Shown piece by piece: positions 34,998 to 45,934 of a stretch of DNA of 64,000 nucleotides (positions within the stretch are counted from its first letter, which is position 1; every line of letters starts with the position of its first letter). The stretch lies in NCBI RefSeq assembly GCF_000308475.2, contig NZ_BAFT02000058.1, forward strand, positions 1 to 64,000. Reading direction: 5' to 3'. The DNA is from Nocardia brasiliensis NBRC 14402. GTDB taxonomy: Bacteria; Actinomycetota; Actinomycetes; Mycobacteriales; Mycobacteriaceae. Position numbers and translations under genes: made by a program. The notes beneath the pieces were generated by a model that was not told where the DNA came from, did no database searches, and saw only the letters and a list, made by a program, of their open reading frames with translations.

Positions 34998-35776
34998 TGC
35001 TTAACCTCCTGGCGTTCCCCCGAACGGTTGAATCCACGCTCGCGCGCCACGTCGGCGAGCAAACCCTTGAGCTGCTTGCGGCCGCGGTGCAGCCGGGACA
35101 TCACGGTACCGATGGGGGTGCCCATGATGTCGGCGATTTCCTTATATGGGAAGCCCTCGACATCGGCGTAGTACACGGCCATCCGGAATTCCTCCGGCAG
35201 CTCCTGCAGCGCGGCCTTGATGTCGTCGTCCGGCAACGCGTCCAGCGCCTCGACCTCGGCCGAACGCAGACCCTGTGACGTGTGCTCGGCGGTTGCCGCC
35301 AGCTGCCAGTCGGTGATCTCGTCGGTCGGATACTGCGCGGGCTGGCGCTGCTTCTTGCGGTAGGAGTTGATGTAGGTATTGGTCAGGATCCGATACAGCC
35401 AGGCACGGAGGTTGGTGCCCTCTTTGAAGGACTTGAACCCCTGGAACGCCTTGACGTAGGTCTCCTGCACCAGGTCCTCGGCGTCGGCCGGGTTCCTGGT
35501 CATCCGCAGCGCGGCACCATAGAGCTGGTCGAGCAGCGGGAGCGCGTCGCGCTCGAACCGCTGGGCCAGCTCCGTATCGTCGACCGCGGCGGCACCGACA
35601 CCGTCGGTCACCACGTCATCGTCGCTCGTCACACCTGTCCCTTCGATCGCCGTACCTGCCAAATCTACCGGCAACGGCAAGGCGACCGGGAATCCGGCAT
35701 CCATCGGCGACGTCGTCGTCCGCACCGGACGTTCGTCGAGCAGCAGTGGCACCGGCATCTCCTTCACGTCGTTCAC
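34994..35776 (-). CDS. sigH: ECF sigma factor SigH (SigR), long N-terminal form
   Basis: The 260-residue protein is a group of ECF sigma factors controlling thiol and heat stress. Region 2 is LYGAALRMTRNPADAEDLVQETYVKAFQGF (about 85-115) and region 4 is LPEEFRMAVYYADVEGFPYKEIADIMGTPIGTVMSRLHRGRK (about 195-240). About 65 residues precede the conserved ELAQRFERDALPLLDQ, more than in a minimal SigR; Streptomyces makes a comparable unstable long isoform. A SigH-type promoter lies 61-87 bp upstream of ATG 35776, so the long form is transcribed during stress. GTGs or the ATG at 35704 could yield shorter forms. Confidence 0.93.
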   Translation of the reverse strand: MNDVKEMPVPLLLDERPVRTTTSPMDAGFPVALPLPVDLAGTAIEGTGVTSDDDVVTDGVGAAAVDDTELAQRFERDALPLLDQLYGAALRMTRNPADAEDLVQETYVKAFQGFKSFKEGTNLRAWLYRILTNTYINSYRKKQRQPAQYPTDEITDWQLAATAEHTSQGLRSAEVEALDALPDDDIKAALQELPEEFRMAVYYADVEGFPYKEIADIMGTPIGTVMSRLHRGRKQLKGLLADVARERGFNRSGERQEVKQ

Positions 35777-35836
35777 GGGGCCTCATCGGCGGACGGTGGG
35801 CTCTTCGTCCCAGCCGGGCGCTGTGTATTCGCTTGC

Positions 35837-35863
35837 AACATGCGCGACACGTCCTCTGTTCCC
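35837..35863 (-). promoter_or_regulatory. SigH/SigR-type promoter upstream of sigH
   Basis: On the minus strand GGGAAC (35863-35858), exactly 18 bases, then GTT (35839-35837). This matches the SigR/SigH consensus GGGAAT-N18-GTT and implies autoregulation as known for Streptomyces sigR and mycobacterial sigH. The expected transcript start (about 35830) leaves a leader of about 50 bases before ATG 35776. Confidence 0.8.
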
Positions 35864-35929
35864 ACCGCAGCCGCCGCGCGCCGGAAAACCGGTGCCACAC
35901 GGCCAGGACGCGCCGTTAAGGTGTGCGCC

Positions 35930-36424
35930 ATGGCAGGAGCCTCTACACCGGCGGTGCGTGTGCTGACCAAGGCGCGAGTCGAACACCGCGTGCACGCCTA
36001 CACCCACGATCCGCGGGCCGACTCGTTCGGGACCGAGGCGGTGGACGCGCTCGCGGACCACCTCGGGGTGGTCGCGGCGCAGGTCTTCAAGACCTTGGTG
36101 CTCGAACTGTCCACCGGGACGCTCGCGGTCGCCGTGCTGCCGGTGCCGAACACGTTGTCGCTCAAGGCCGCGGCGGCCGCGCTGGGGGCGCCGAAGGCGA
36201 GCATGGCGGACAAGGTGAAGGCCGAGCGGAGCACCGGCTACGTGCTCGGCGGGATCTCCCCGCTCGGACAGCGCAAACCGTTGCCGACCGTGATCGACGA
36301 CTCCGCCCTGTCCTGGGACCGGATCCTGTGCAGCGCCGGACGGCGCGGGCTCGAGCTCGAGGTGGCCCCCGCCGAGCTGATCCGGCTGGCCGCGGCGGTG
36401 ACCGCCACGATACGGACGGTGTAA
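35930..36424 (+). CDS. ybaK: Cys-tRNA(Pro)/Cys-tRNA(Cys) deacylase YbaK
   Basis: The 164-residue protein belongs to the YbaK family that hydrolyses Cys mis-charged on tRNA(Pro). Typical segments are FKTLVLELSTGTLAVAVLPVPNTLSLKAAAAALGAPKASMA, the invariant Lys in FKTL, and YVLGGISPLGQRKPLPTVID. ATG 35930 is close to a TTAAGG box, suggesting a nearly leaderless transcript; GTG 35921 is an alternative. It is divergent from sigH, whose promoter lies in the shared gap. Confidence 0.92.
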   Translation: MAGASTPAVRVLTKARVEHRVHAYTHDPRADSFGTEAVDALADHLGVVAAQVFKTLVLELSTGTLAVAVLPVPNTLSLKAAAAALGAPKASMADKVKAERSTGYVLGGISPLGQRKPLPTVIDDSALSWDRILCSAGRRGLELEVAPAELIRLAAAVTATIRTV

Positions 36425-36496
36425 AACCGGGAATTCGCGACAACCTGTGCGTCAATGGACGAGCCAGATTCGTCCGACTCGAGGATGTGATGCGAA

Positions 36497-36772
36497 ATGT
36501 CCGCGCCACTGCGTGTGCGCTCCATGATCGTCGCCCTGCTCGGAACCTTCGCCTTGGCCTGCGGCGTGGCGGCGCCGGGCAGCGCCGTGGCCCAGCCGGC
36601 CCCGCCCGCCGCGACCCAGATCGATGACAGCGCCACCGAGAGCCCGGACAAGCAGGCCGACAAGGCCGAGAAACTCGGCGGCACCGTGACCACCAAGGTG
36701 ATCGACCTGGTCACCGGCATCGTGAAATGCGGGTTGAACATCGCGAGCCCGTCGGTGAAGTGCTCGATCTGA
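36497..36772 (+). CDS. Small secreted protein of unknown function
   Basis: The 91-residue product has a clear signal peptide (MSAPLRVRSMIVALLGTFALACGVA, cleavage probably near AVA-QP). The mature part of about 58 residues has a charged Asp/Lys-rich stretch (DKQADKAEK) and ends with two cysteines in VKCGLNIASPSVKCSI, which could form a small disulfide loop. I recognise no family. It stands alone downstream of ybaK. Confidence 0.65.
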   Translation: MSAPLRVRSMIVALLGTFALACGVAAPGSAVAQPAPPAATQIDDSATESPDKQADKAEKLGGTVTTKVIDLVTGIVKCGLNIASPSVKCSI

Positions 36773-36810
36773 CCGAGTCCTGCAGGTGACGAGTCGCAGA
36801 GCCGAGCGGA

Positions 36811-37587
36811 TCAGAGCAAGCTGATCTGCTCGGCTTCTTCCTTCGCCGACACCGGCGCGAGCAGTTCGGGCCCGTTGTTCTTCACGCTGTTCACCAGCGA
36901 CGGGACCGGCCGCGCCACGATGCCCGCGATGACCTCCTCGCCGGGCGTCTCCAGCAGGTTCGCGGGCGCGGGGTGGTCCGGATCGAGCCAGGCGTCCCAG
37001 TGCTCGCGCGGCATCGGCAGCGGCATCCGATCGTGGATGCGGGTCAGGTCGCCGATCGCGTCGGTGGTCAGGATGGCGCACGACAGCAGCGGCTCGCTGT
37101 CGGGCAGCGTGCGATCACGCCAGACCGACCACAGTCCCGCCATGTACAACCGCGAGCCGTCGGCCTGCGCCATGAAGAACGGATGCTTGGCCACCTTGCC
37201 CTTGGCGCCCGCCTCGGGTTCGACCACCCATTCGTACCAACCGTCCATCGGCACCAGGCAGCGCCGGTACTTCACGGCGTCGCGGAACGAATTGGTGGTC
37301 GCGGCCTTGTCCGCGCGGGCGTTGAACAGCGGCTTGCCCTTCACCGGTACGCCCGGCTCGGCGGCCTTGGTCCACACCGGGATCAGCCCCCAGCGCATCC
37401 GGCGCAGGCGCAGCTTCGGCTCGTCGTCCTTGCGACCGTGCTCGTGCCGCTCGACCACGGTGAGGATCTGGGTCGTCGGCGCGACGTTGTAATTGGTGTA
37501 GTTGCTCGCGGTGTCGGTCTCATCGATCGCATCCAGCTCGACCGCGAGCCGGCCGGGATCTGTCGTGGTCGCATATCGTCCGCACAT
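36811..37587 (-). CDS. SRAP domain protein (YedK/HMCES, abasic-site DNA crosslinker)
   Basis: The 258-residue protein begins MCGRYATT: Cys2 becomes N-terminal after Met removal and forms a thiazolidine crosslink with abasic sites in single-stranded DNA. The other family motifs are YNVAPTTQI, RMRWGLIPVWTK, FNARADKAATTNSFRDAV and CLVPMDGWYEW, with late RIHDRMPLPM. It shields stalled replication forks. ATG 37587 is certain because Cys2 must follow the start. It corresponds to Rv3226c near aroA. Confidence 0.95.
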   Translation of the reverse strand: MCGRYATTTDPGRLAVELDAIDETDTASNYTNYNVAPTTQILTVVERHEHGRKDDEPKLRLRRMRWGLIPVWTKAAEPGVPVKGKPLFNARADKAATTNSFRDAVKYRRCLVPMDGWYEWVVEPEAGAKGKVAKHPFFMAQADGSRLYMAGLWSVWRDRTLPDSEPLLSCAILTTDAIGDLTRIHDRMPLPMPREHWDAWLDPDHPAPANLLETPGEEVIAGIVARPVPSLVNSVKNNGPELLAPVSAKEEAEQISLL

Positions 37588-37620
37588 ATCTCGATACTTC
37601 CACCCCGCACCGACAACCTC

Positions 37621-37637
37621 ATGGACAATTGGTCCAT
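37621..37637. promoter_or_regulatory. Palindromic operator-like site upstream of the aldehyde dehydrogenase gene
   Basis: ATGGAC, AATTG, GTCCAT is a perfect 6-bp inverted repeat in the 205-bp gap between the divergent SRAP and aldehyde dehydrogenase genes. A second, looser repeat (TGAGAG ... CTCTCA, about 37653-37679) follows. Both are less GC-rich than the surroundings and could bind a dimeric repressor. Confidence 0.45.
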
Positions 37638-37792
37638 AGCTGGTGACCTGTTGAGAGTTTTGACCTAACATTCTCTCAGAGGATGGGGGTTCATCGTGCC
37701 CGTCCGCTGACGCATGCGCACCGACCGGCCACCGCCTGGACACCGCGGGCCCCGTCGCCCGAGCATCCACCGGCAAGAGGAGAAGACTCACC

Positions 37793-39301
37793 GTGACATC
37801 CACCGACATCAAACCGGCCGACCACGACACGGCACTCACGTCGGTCAATCCCGCCACGGGCGAGGTCATCGGCACGTACCCGATCGCCGACGAGGCGGCG
37901 GTGCGGGCGGCCGTGGCGAAGGCCAGGACCGCCGCCGCCACCTGGGGCGCGCTGAGCTTCGACGAGCGGCGCACCCACCTGCTGCGCTGGTCGAGCCGGC
38001 TGGTCGCGGATTCGGACGAATTCTGCCGGCTGATCCACGCCGAGAACGGCAAACCACTCGACGACGCCTTCCTCGAACTGATGCTCGCGCTCGAGCACAT
38101 CGCCTGGGCGGCCAAGAACGCCAAGAAGCTGCTCTCGCCGAAGAAGGTCGCACCCGGCGCGTTCATGTCGAACTTCGCCGCCCGGGTCGAGCAGCGCCCG
38201 CTCGGGGTCGTCGGCGTCATCGGCCCGTGGAACTATCCCGTCTACACCCCGAACGGCTCCATCGGTTACGCGCTGGCCGCGGGCAACACCGTGGTGTTCA
38301 AGCCGAGCGAATACTCCACCGGCATCGGCAATTTCCTCGCCGAGGCGTTCGCCAAGGCCAATCCGGAACTGCCCGAAGGCGTGTTCATCAGCATCAACGG
38401 TTACGGTGCGACCGGGGCGGCGCTGGTCAAGGCCGATATCGACAAGATCGCGTTCACCGGCTCCACCGCGACCGGCAAGCGGATCATGGCGGCGGCCGCC
38501 GAGAACCTGACCCCGGTGCTGCTCGAATGCGGCGGCAAGGACGCGGTGATCGTCGCGGGTGATGCCGACGTGAAGGCCGCCGCCGACGCGGTCGCCTGGG
38601 GCGCCACCGCCAACAGCGGGCAGACCTGCGCGGGCGTGGAGCGGGTGTACGTCGACCGGTCGGTGCGCGAGGAATTCGTCGCCGAACTCAAGAAGATCCT
38701 GGAGAAGGTCGGCCCCGGCGCGGGCGAGGGCGCGGCGTACGGCCCGATGACCATGCCGAGCCAGATCGACATCGTGCGCAAGCACATCGACGACGCGCTG
38801 AAGAACGGCGGCACCGCCGTGCTCGGCGGCCCGGAATCGGTGAAGGCGCCGTTCATCGAACCGGTCGTGCTGCTCGACGTGGACGAGAACTCGCAGGCCG
38901 TACAGGAGGAGACCTTCGGCCCGACGGTCACCATCCGGACCGTGAACGGCGTGGACGAGGCGGTCGAGCTGGCTAACAACAACCGGTACGGGCTGTCCTC
39001 GGCGGTCTACTCGAAGAAGAACGGGCTCGACATCGCGCGCAGGCTGCACGTCGGAGCCACCTCGGTGAACTCGGTGCTCGCCTTCGCGGCCATTCCCGGC
39101 CTGCCGTTCGGCGGCGTCCGCGACTCCGGCATCGGCCGCATCCACGGCGAGCCGGGCCTGCGCGAGTTCTCTCGCCCGCACGCGATCGCGGTGCAGCGCT
39201 TCGCGATTCCCGGCATGGCGCTGCTCAGTTACTCGCGTACCCAGTCCACCATGAAGCTGCTGCGCAAGCTGGTCCCCTTCATCCACGGACGGCACAAGTA
39301 G
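37793..39301 (+). CDS. NAD(P)-dependent aldehyde dehydrogenase (succinate-semialdehyde type)
   Basis: The 502-residue enzyme oxidises an aldehyde to the acid. Landmarks are GPWNYPVYTP, AAGNTVVFKPSEYS, the cofactor motif FTGSTATGKRIM, the general base Glu in LLECGGKD (about 244), the catalytic Cys in NSGQTCAGVERV (about 279) and QEETFGPTV. It ends with a basic amphipathic tail (MKLLRKLVPFIHGRHK) that may touch the membrane, as in fatty-aldehyde types. GTG 37793 follows AGGAGAAG. Substrate undetermined. Confidence 0.92.
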   Translation: MTSTDIKPADHDTALTSVNPATGEVIGTYPIADEAAVRAAVAKARTAAATWGALSFDERRTHLLRWSSRLVADSDEFCRLIHAENGKPLDDAFLELMLALEHIAWAAKNAKKLLSPKKVAPGAFMSNFAARVEQRPLGVVGVIGPWNYPVYTPNGSIGYALAAGNTVVFKPSEYSTGIGNFLAEAFAKANPELPEGVFISINGYGATGAALVKADIDKIAFTGSTATGKRIMAAAAENLTPVLLECGGKDAVIVAGDADVKAAADAVAWGATANSGQTCAGVERVYVDRSVREEFVAELKKILEKVGPGAGEGAAYGPMTMPSQIDIVRKHIDDALKNGGTAVLGGPESVKAPFIEPVVLLDVDENSQAVQEETFGPTVTIRTVNGVDEAVELANNNRYGLSSAVYSKKNGLDIARRLHVGATSVNSVLAFAAIPGLPFGGVRDSGIGRIHGEPGLREFSRPHAIAVQRFAIPGMALLSYSRTQSTMKLLRKLVPFIHGRHK

Positions 39302-39340
39302 CGAACACCGCCCGCGTGTCCGTCGGGGCGAGCTGAGAAG

Positions 39341-40642
39341 ATGGAACACGTGAGTTTCTGGCCAGCGCCCCATGTCGATGTCCCTGTGCACGCGACCGTG
39401 ACCCTGCCCGGGTCGAAATCGATCACGAACCGGGCATTGATCCTGGCCGCCCTGGCGGACGGGCCCTCGACCCTGTCCGGGGCGCTGCGCAGCCGCGACA
39501 CCAACCTGATGATCGCGGCGCTCAGTGCGCTGGGCGCGGTCGTCGAGGGTGACGGTGACACGCTCACCGTCACCCCGGCCACGCTGCGCGGCGGCACCGT
39601 GGACTGCGGGCTCGCGGGCACCGTGATGCGGTTCCTGCCGCCGGTGGCCGCCCTGGCCGCGGGCGAGGTCGCCTTCGACGGCGACGCGCAGGCCCGGGTC
39701 CGCCCGCTCAGCACGATCCTGGCCGCGCTGCGCCACCTCGGCGCCGAAATCGACGGGGACGCACTGCCTTTCACGGTGCACGGCAAAGGCGCGCTGCGCG
39801 GCGGCACCGTCACGATCGACGCGTCCGGGTCCTCCCAGTTCGTCTCGGGTCTGCTGCTGTCCGCGGCTCGGTTCGACGAGGGTCTGACCGTGCACCACGA
39901 CGGCAAGGCGCTGCCCTCGATGCCGCACATCGAGATGACCGTCGAGATGCTGCGCCGCGCGGACGTACAGGTGCAGACGCCTGCGGACAGCCGCCAGGCC
40001 CAGACCTGGGTCGTCACGCCGGGCCCGATCCGCGCGGTGGAATGGGATGTCGAACCCGACCTGTCCAATGCGACACCGTTTCTCGCGGCCGCCGCGGTCA
40101 CCGGCGGCGAGGTGCGCATCCCGCATTGGCCGCGGCTGACCACGCAACCGGGCGACGTGATCCGGGAGATCCTGGTGCGGATGGGCGCCGAGGCACGCAT
40201 CTTCGACGGCGTGCTCACCGTGCACGGCCCGGATCGGCTGGCCGGCATCGACATCGACCTGCACGACGTCGGCGAGCTCACGCCCACCGTCGCCGCGCTG
40301 GCCGCCCTGGCCGACTCCCCCTCCGTGCTGCGCGGCATCGCGCACCTGCGCGGCCACGAAACCGACCGCCTCGCCGCGCTGTCCACCGAGATCAACCGGC
40401 TCGGCGGCAAGGTCACCGAGACCGAGGACGGACTCGAGATCGTGCCCGCCACACTGCACGGCGGACGCTGGCACTCCTACGCCGATCACCGGATGGCAAC
40501 CGCCGGAGCCATTCTCGGCCTGCGCGTGCCCGGCATCGAGATCGAGGACATCGGCACCACCGCGAAGACGCTGCCGAATTTCGTCGCGCTGTGGCAGCAG
40601 ATGCTCGACTCCACGTCGGCCGATCAGGAGGCGGCGCACTGA
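39341..40642 (+). CDS. aroA: 3-phosphoshikimate 1-carboxyvinyltransferase (EPSP synthase)
   Basis: The 433-residue enzyme joins shikimate-3-phosphate and phosphoenolpyruvate in the aromatic amino-acid pathway. VTLPGSKSITNRALILAAL near the N-terminus and HGGRWHSYADHRMATAGAILGL near the C-terminus are diagnostic. The phosphoenolpyruvate loop reads CGLAGTVMRFLPP, with Phe at the position of E. coli Pro101, a substitution usual in actinomycetes. ATG 39341 or GTG 39350 may start. The stop overlaps the rsgA start. Confidence 0.96.
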   Translation: MEHVSFWPAPHVDVPVHATVTLPGSKSITNRALILAALADGPSTLSGALRSRDTNLMIAALSALGAVVEGDGDTLTVTPATLRGGTVDCGLAGTVMRFLPPVAALAAGEVAFDGDAQARVRPLSTILAALRHLGAEIDGDALPFTVHGKGALRGGTVTIDASGSSQFVSGLLLSAARFDEGLTVHHDGKALPSMPHIEMTVEMLRRADVQVQTPADSRQAQTWVVTPGPIRAVEWDVEPDLSNATPFLAAAAVTGGEVRIPHWPRLTTQPGDVIREILVRMGAEARIFDGVLTVHGPDRLAGIDIDLHDVGELTPTVAALAALADSPSVLRGIAHLRGHETDRLAALSTEINRLGGKVTETEDGLEIVPATLHGGRWHSYADHRMATAGAILGLRVPGIEIEDIGTTAKTLPNFVALWQQMLDSTSADQEAAH

Positions 40643-41625
40643 GAAAGCGCGAGTACGACGAATCCGACGTCCGGGTGCGCCCGGGCAAGAGTTCGCGACC
40701 GCGCACGAAAACCCGTCCGCAGCACAATGATGCCGAACCCGCCATGGTGGTGTCGGTGGATCGGGGCCGCTGGGGCTGTGTGCTCGGCGGGGATCCGGGC
40801 AAGCAGATCGTCGCCATGCGGGCCAGGGAACTCGGCCGCACGCCCATCGTGGTCGGCGATCAGGTGGACGTGGTCGGCGACCTGTCCGGCAAACCCGATA
40901 CGCTGGCCCGCATCGTGCGGGTCACCGATCGCCGAACGGTGTTGCGGCGCACCGCCGATGACACCGATCCGTTCGAACGCATCGTGGTCGGCAACGCCGA
41001 GCAGCTGTTCATCGTCGTCGCCCTCGCCGACCCGCCGCCGCGCACCGGTTTCGTCGAGCGCTGCATGGTCGCGGCGTTCGCCGGTGGGCTGCGGCCGGTG
41101 CTGTGCTTGACCAAGCACGATCTGGACGCCGCATCCGAATTCGCGGCCGCCTTCGAGGATCTCGATCTCACCATCGTCTACGGCGGGATCGAGGATCCGC
41201 TGGAACCGGTGCTCGAACTGCTGCACGATCGGCTCACCGCGTTTATCGGACACTCCGGCGTCGGCAAGTCGACGCTGGTGAATCGTCTTGTGCCGGACGC
41301 GTATCGGGCCGTCGGCGCGGTGTCCGGAGTCGGCAAGGGCAAGCACACCTCCACCCAGTCGGTGGCGCTGCCGCTGCCCGCGGGCGGCTGGGTGATCGAC
41401 ACCCCCGGCGTGCGTTCCTTCGGCCTGGCCCACATCACCCCCGACGACGTGGTCGCCGCCTTCAGCGACCTCGCCGCCGCCATCGAGGACTGTCCCCGCG
41501 GCTGCACCCACCTCGGCCCGCCCGCCGACCCGGAGTGCGCCCTGGACCAACTCCCGGGCAAAGAGCGCCGCGTCGCCGCCATCCGCGTCCTGCTCAACGC
41601 CCTGAACAGCAACGAAAACTATTAG
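40639..41625 (+). CDS. rsgA: Ribosome small-subunit GTPase RsgA, apparent CTG start
   Basis: The 328-residue GTPase matures the 30S subunit. The circularly permuted order is visible: OB fold first, G4 (TKHD), then G1 GHSGVGKSTLVNRL, then G3 DTPGVRSFG, and a C-terminal zinc site CPRGCTHLGPPADPEC. The conserved N-terminus (YDESDVRVRPG) lies upstream of any ATG or GTG. An AGGAGG at 40626-40631 stands seven bases before CTG 40639, which overlaps the aroA stop (CTGA), so CTG is the likely initiator. GTG 40675 would lose the conserved start and has no ribosome-binding site. Confidence 0.92.
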   Translation: MRKREYDESDVRVRPGKSSRPRTKTRPQHNDAEPAMVVSVDRGRWGCVLGGDPGKQIVAMRARELGRTPIVVGDQVDVVGDLSGKPDTLARIVRVTDRRTVLRRTADDTDPFERIVVGNAEQLFIVVALADPPPRTGFVERCMVAAFAGGLRPVLCLTKHDLDAASEFAAAFEDLDLTIVYGGIEDPLEPVLELLHDRLTAFIGHSGVGKSTLVNRLVPDAYRAVGAVSGVGKGKHTSTQSVALPLPAGGWVIDTPGVRSFGLAHITPDDVVAAFSDLAAAIEDCPRGCTHLGPPADPECALDQLPGKERRVAAIRVLLNALNSNENY

Positions 41626-41658
41626 CCGCCAAGCACTCCCGGCTCTACACTGCCGTCC

Positions 41659-42135
41659 ATGCGTTACGTCGATCTGAATGCGACGGTCGGCGAGATCACC
41701 GGGGTGATCAGCCCCGAGCCCTACCTGCGGCGGCTGCCCGAGCTGGCCGCCGAGTTACCAAAGGGCGCAAGGGCTTTCGCTACCGATCCGGAGCATTACG
41801 ACTTCTACGGCAAGCGCTGCGTGAAAGACTTGAAGTTCCTGGACATCCGGGACACCGACACCGGGGTCGAGCTCCGGCTCCGGCACAACTGCTGGAAACA
41901 CGACGAAGACCTGATCATCCGCTACACCGCGCCGACGGACCGCGTCGTCACGCTCGGCGATCCGGGACGAACCGGATTCCACGAACTGATCCTCGACGAA
42001 ATCCTGCCGCATCCGGACGGCTGCACTCACGAACTCGTCTTCCACACCGGCACCGTCATGGTCACCTGCGCGGATCTCGCCGCCGACTGGACCGCGGCGG
42101 ACTGTGCCGACCTGCCGCGGCGCCGGGACCATTGA
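41659..42135 (+). CDS. Conserved-looking soluble protein of unknown function
   Basis: The 158-residue product has good codon bias (GC-rich third positions) and no membrane segment. Aromatic and acidic residues alternate, for example HYDFYGKRCVKDLKFLDIRD and RLRHNCWKHDEDLIIRYTA, giving a beta-rich impression. I recognise no domain. It follows rsgA by 33 bp on the same strand and could be in the aroA-rsgA transcript. Confidence 0.6.
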   Translation: MRYVDLNATVGEITGVISPEPYLRRLPELAAELPKGARAFATDPEHYDFYGKRCVKDLKFLDIRDTDTGVELRLRHNCWKHDEDLIIRYTAPTDRVVTLGDPGRTGFHELILDEILPHPDGCTHELVFHTGTVMVTCADLAADWTAADCADLPRRRDH

Positions 42136-42166
42136 TCAGCTGGGGACCTTCCCCAGTGATCATCTT

Positions 42167-42568
42167 TCAGTCGGAGAGCGCGGCGCGCGACTGGTCCTGA
42201 CCGTCGGGCTGGCCGGGCGCGAACGGCCACTCCTCGAACCAGGTGCAGCGGCCCTGGTCGTCGAAGCGCAGTATCCACAGGTCGCGCCAGCGAGCCGGTT
42301 GCTCGGGATAGTCGACCTCGGCTCGGACCACCGCGGTGACACCGTCGACGGCGACCACTTCGGGCTCGATCGTGAACGACTCGTCCGGACCGTCGCGACC
42401 GGCCTCCCAGAACTTCGCGAGCTCGGGTAGCCCCGTGAGCGGTTCGGCCCACGGGGAAACGAGATATCCGATGTCAGGGGCGAAAAGGTCGCCGAGGTGC
42501 TCGGTACCCGGCTCCCGCCAAGCCCGTTCGTACGCGCCGACCCATGCCTGCACTGTGCTCCGGTCCAC
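42167..42568 (-). CDS. SnoaL-like / nuclear transport factor 2-fold protein
   Basis: The 133-residue product shows an NTF2-like cone-fold pattern: STVQAWVGAYERAWREPGTEHLGDLFAPDIGYLVSPW, GLPELAKFWEAGRDG and WRDLWILRFDDQGRCTWFEEWPFAPGQ. Such proteins are polyketide cyclases, isomerases or unknown. GTG 42568 is chosen, with weak ribosome-binding support; the open frame continues upstream through a region encoding a glyoxalase fragment in another frame. Confidence 0.75.
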   Translation of the reverse strand: MDRSTVQAWVGAYERAWREPGTEHLGDLFAPDIGYLVSPWAEPLTGLPELAKFWEAGRDGPDESFTIEPEVVAVDGVTAVVRAEVDYPEQPARWRDLWILRFDDQGRCTWFEEWPFAPGQPDGQDQSRAALSD

Positions 42569-42579
42569 GCCGGGCCAAG

Positions 42580-42750
42580 TTACGCCGCTTCCCGCTCCCG
42601 CGTGCGCATTCCGCCGCAAATCCCCCACCCCAACGCACCGACCCGCGGGGCCGCGGTCAGCTTCGGCGCCTGATGCAGGCTGATCCGGTTCCCGTCCGGG
42701 TCGAACCGGCGGAGCTTCGGCTCCGTACCGAGCCACTGACCGAAATCACC
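42580..42750 (-). pseudogene. C-terminal remnant of a VOC (glyoxalase/bleomycin-resistance) gene
   Basis: In the frame ending at TAA 42582-42580 the minus strand encodes FGQWLGTEPKLRRFDPDGNR, then ISLHQAP. FDPDGNRISL is the hallmark C-terminal strand of VOC-fold enzymes. No start or N-terminal half is present; upstream the sequence runs directly into the secA1 terminator. It looks like a decayed gene truncated at its 5' end. Confidence 0.5.
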
Positions 42751-42785
42751 AACTGGGCAACGGGTTTGCTCGTGCCGGAGAAACA

Positions 42786-42816
42786 GAAAACGCCCCGGGC
42801 CGAAGTCCCAGGGCGC
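42786..42816 (-). terminator. secA1 terminator
   Basis: CGCCCTGGG and CCCGGGGCG (arms 42807-42815 and 42791-42799, 8 of 9 paired) followed leftward by TTTTCTGTTT, starting 20 bases after the secA1 stop. Confidence 0.85.
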
Positions 42817-42834
42817 TTTCGTGTTCGAGTTATC

Positions 42835-45699
<2,865 letters not shown>

Positions 45700-45934
45700 G
45701 GGTCTCGTCAGTCCTCTGGTCGGTGTGTCAGTCGTGTCGATCGGCGCCGGGCCGAGGGTGGACACCCGGCCGGCGTGCGGGCTCGCGCGCCGGGCGCGGA
45801 TTCCGCTGCACGGTTCATGGTAATGCGGTGCCGATCGTAGGCGTCGACAAGCAGCGGTGTTCGGTCACACCGCAGGAACGAGCCTGCGTAGTCACCCGGC
45901 ACCGGGGCACCTGCCGTGTCGTCCGCCCTGGTAC

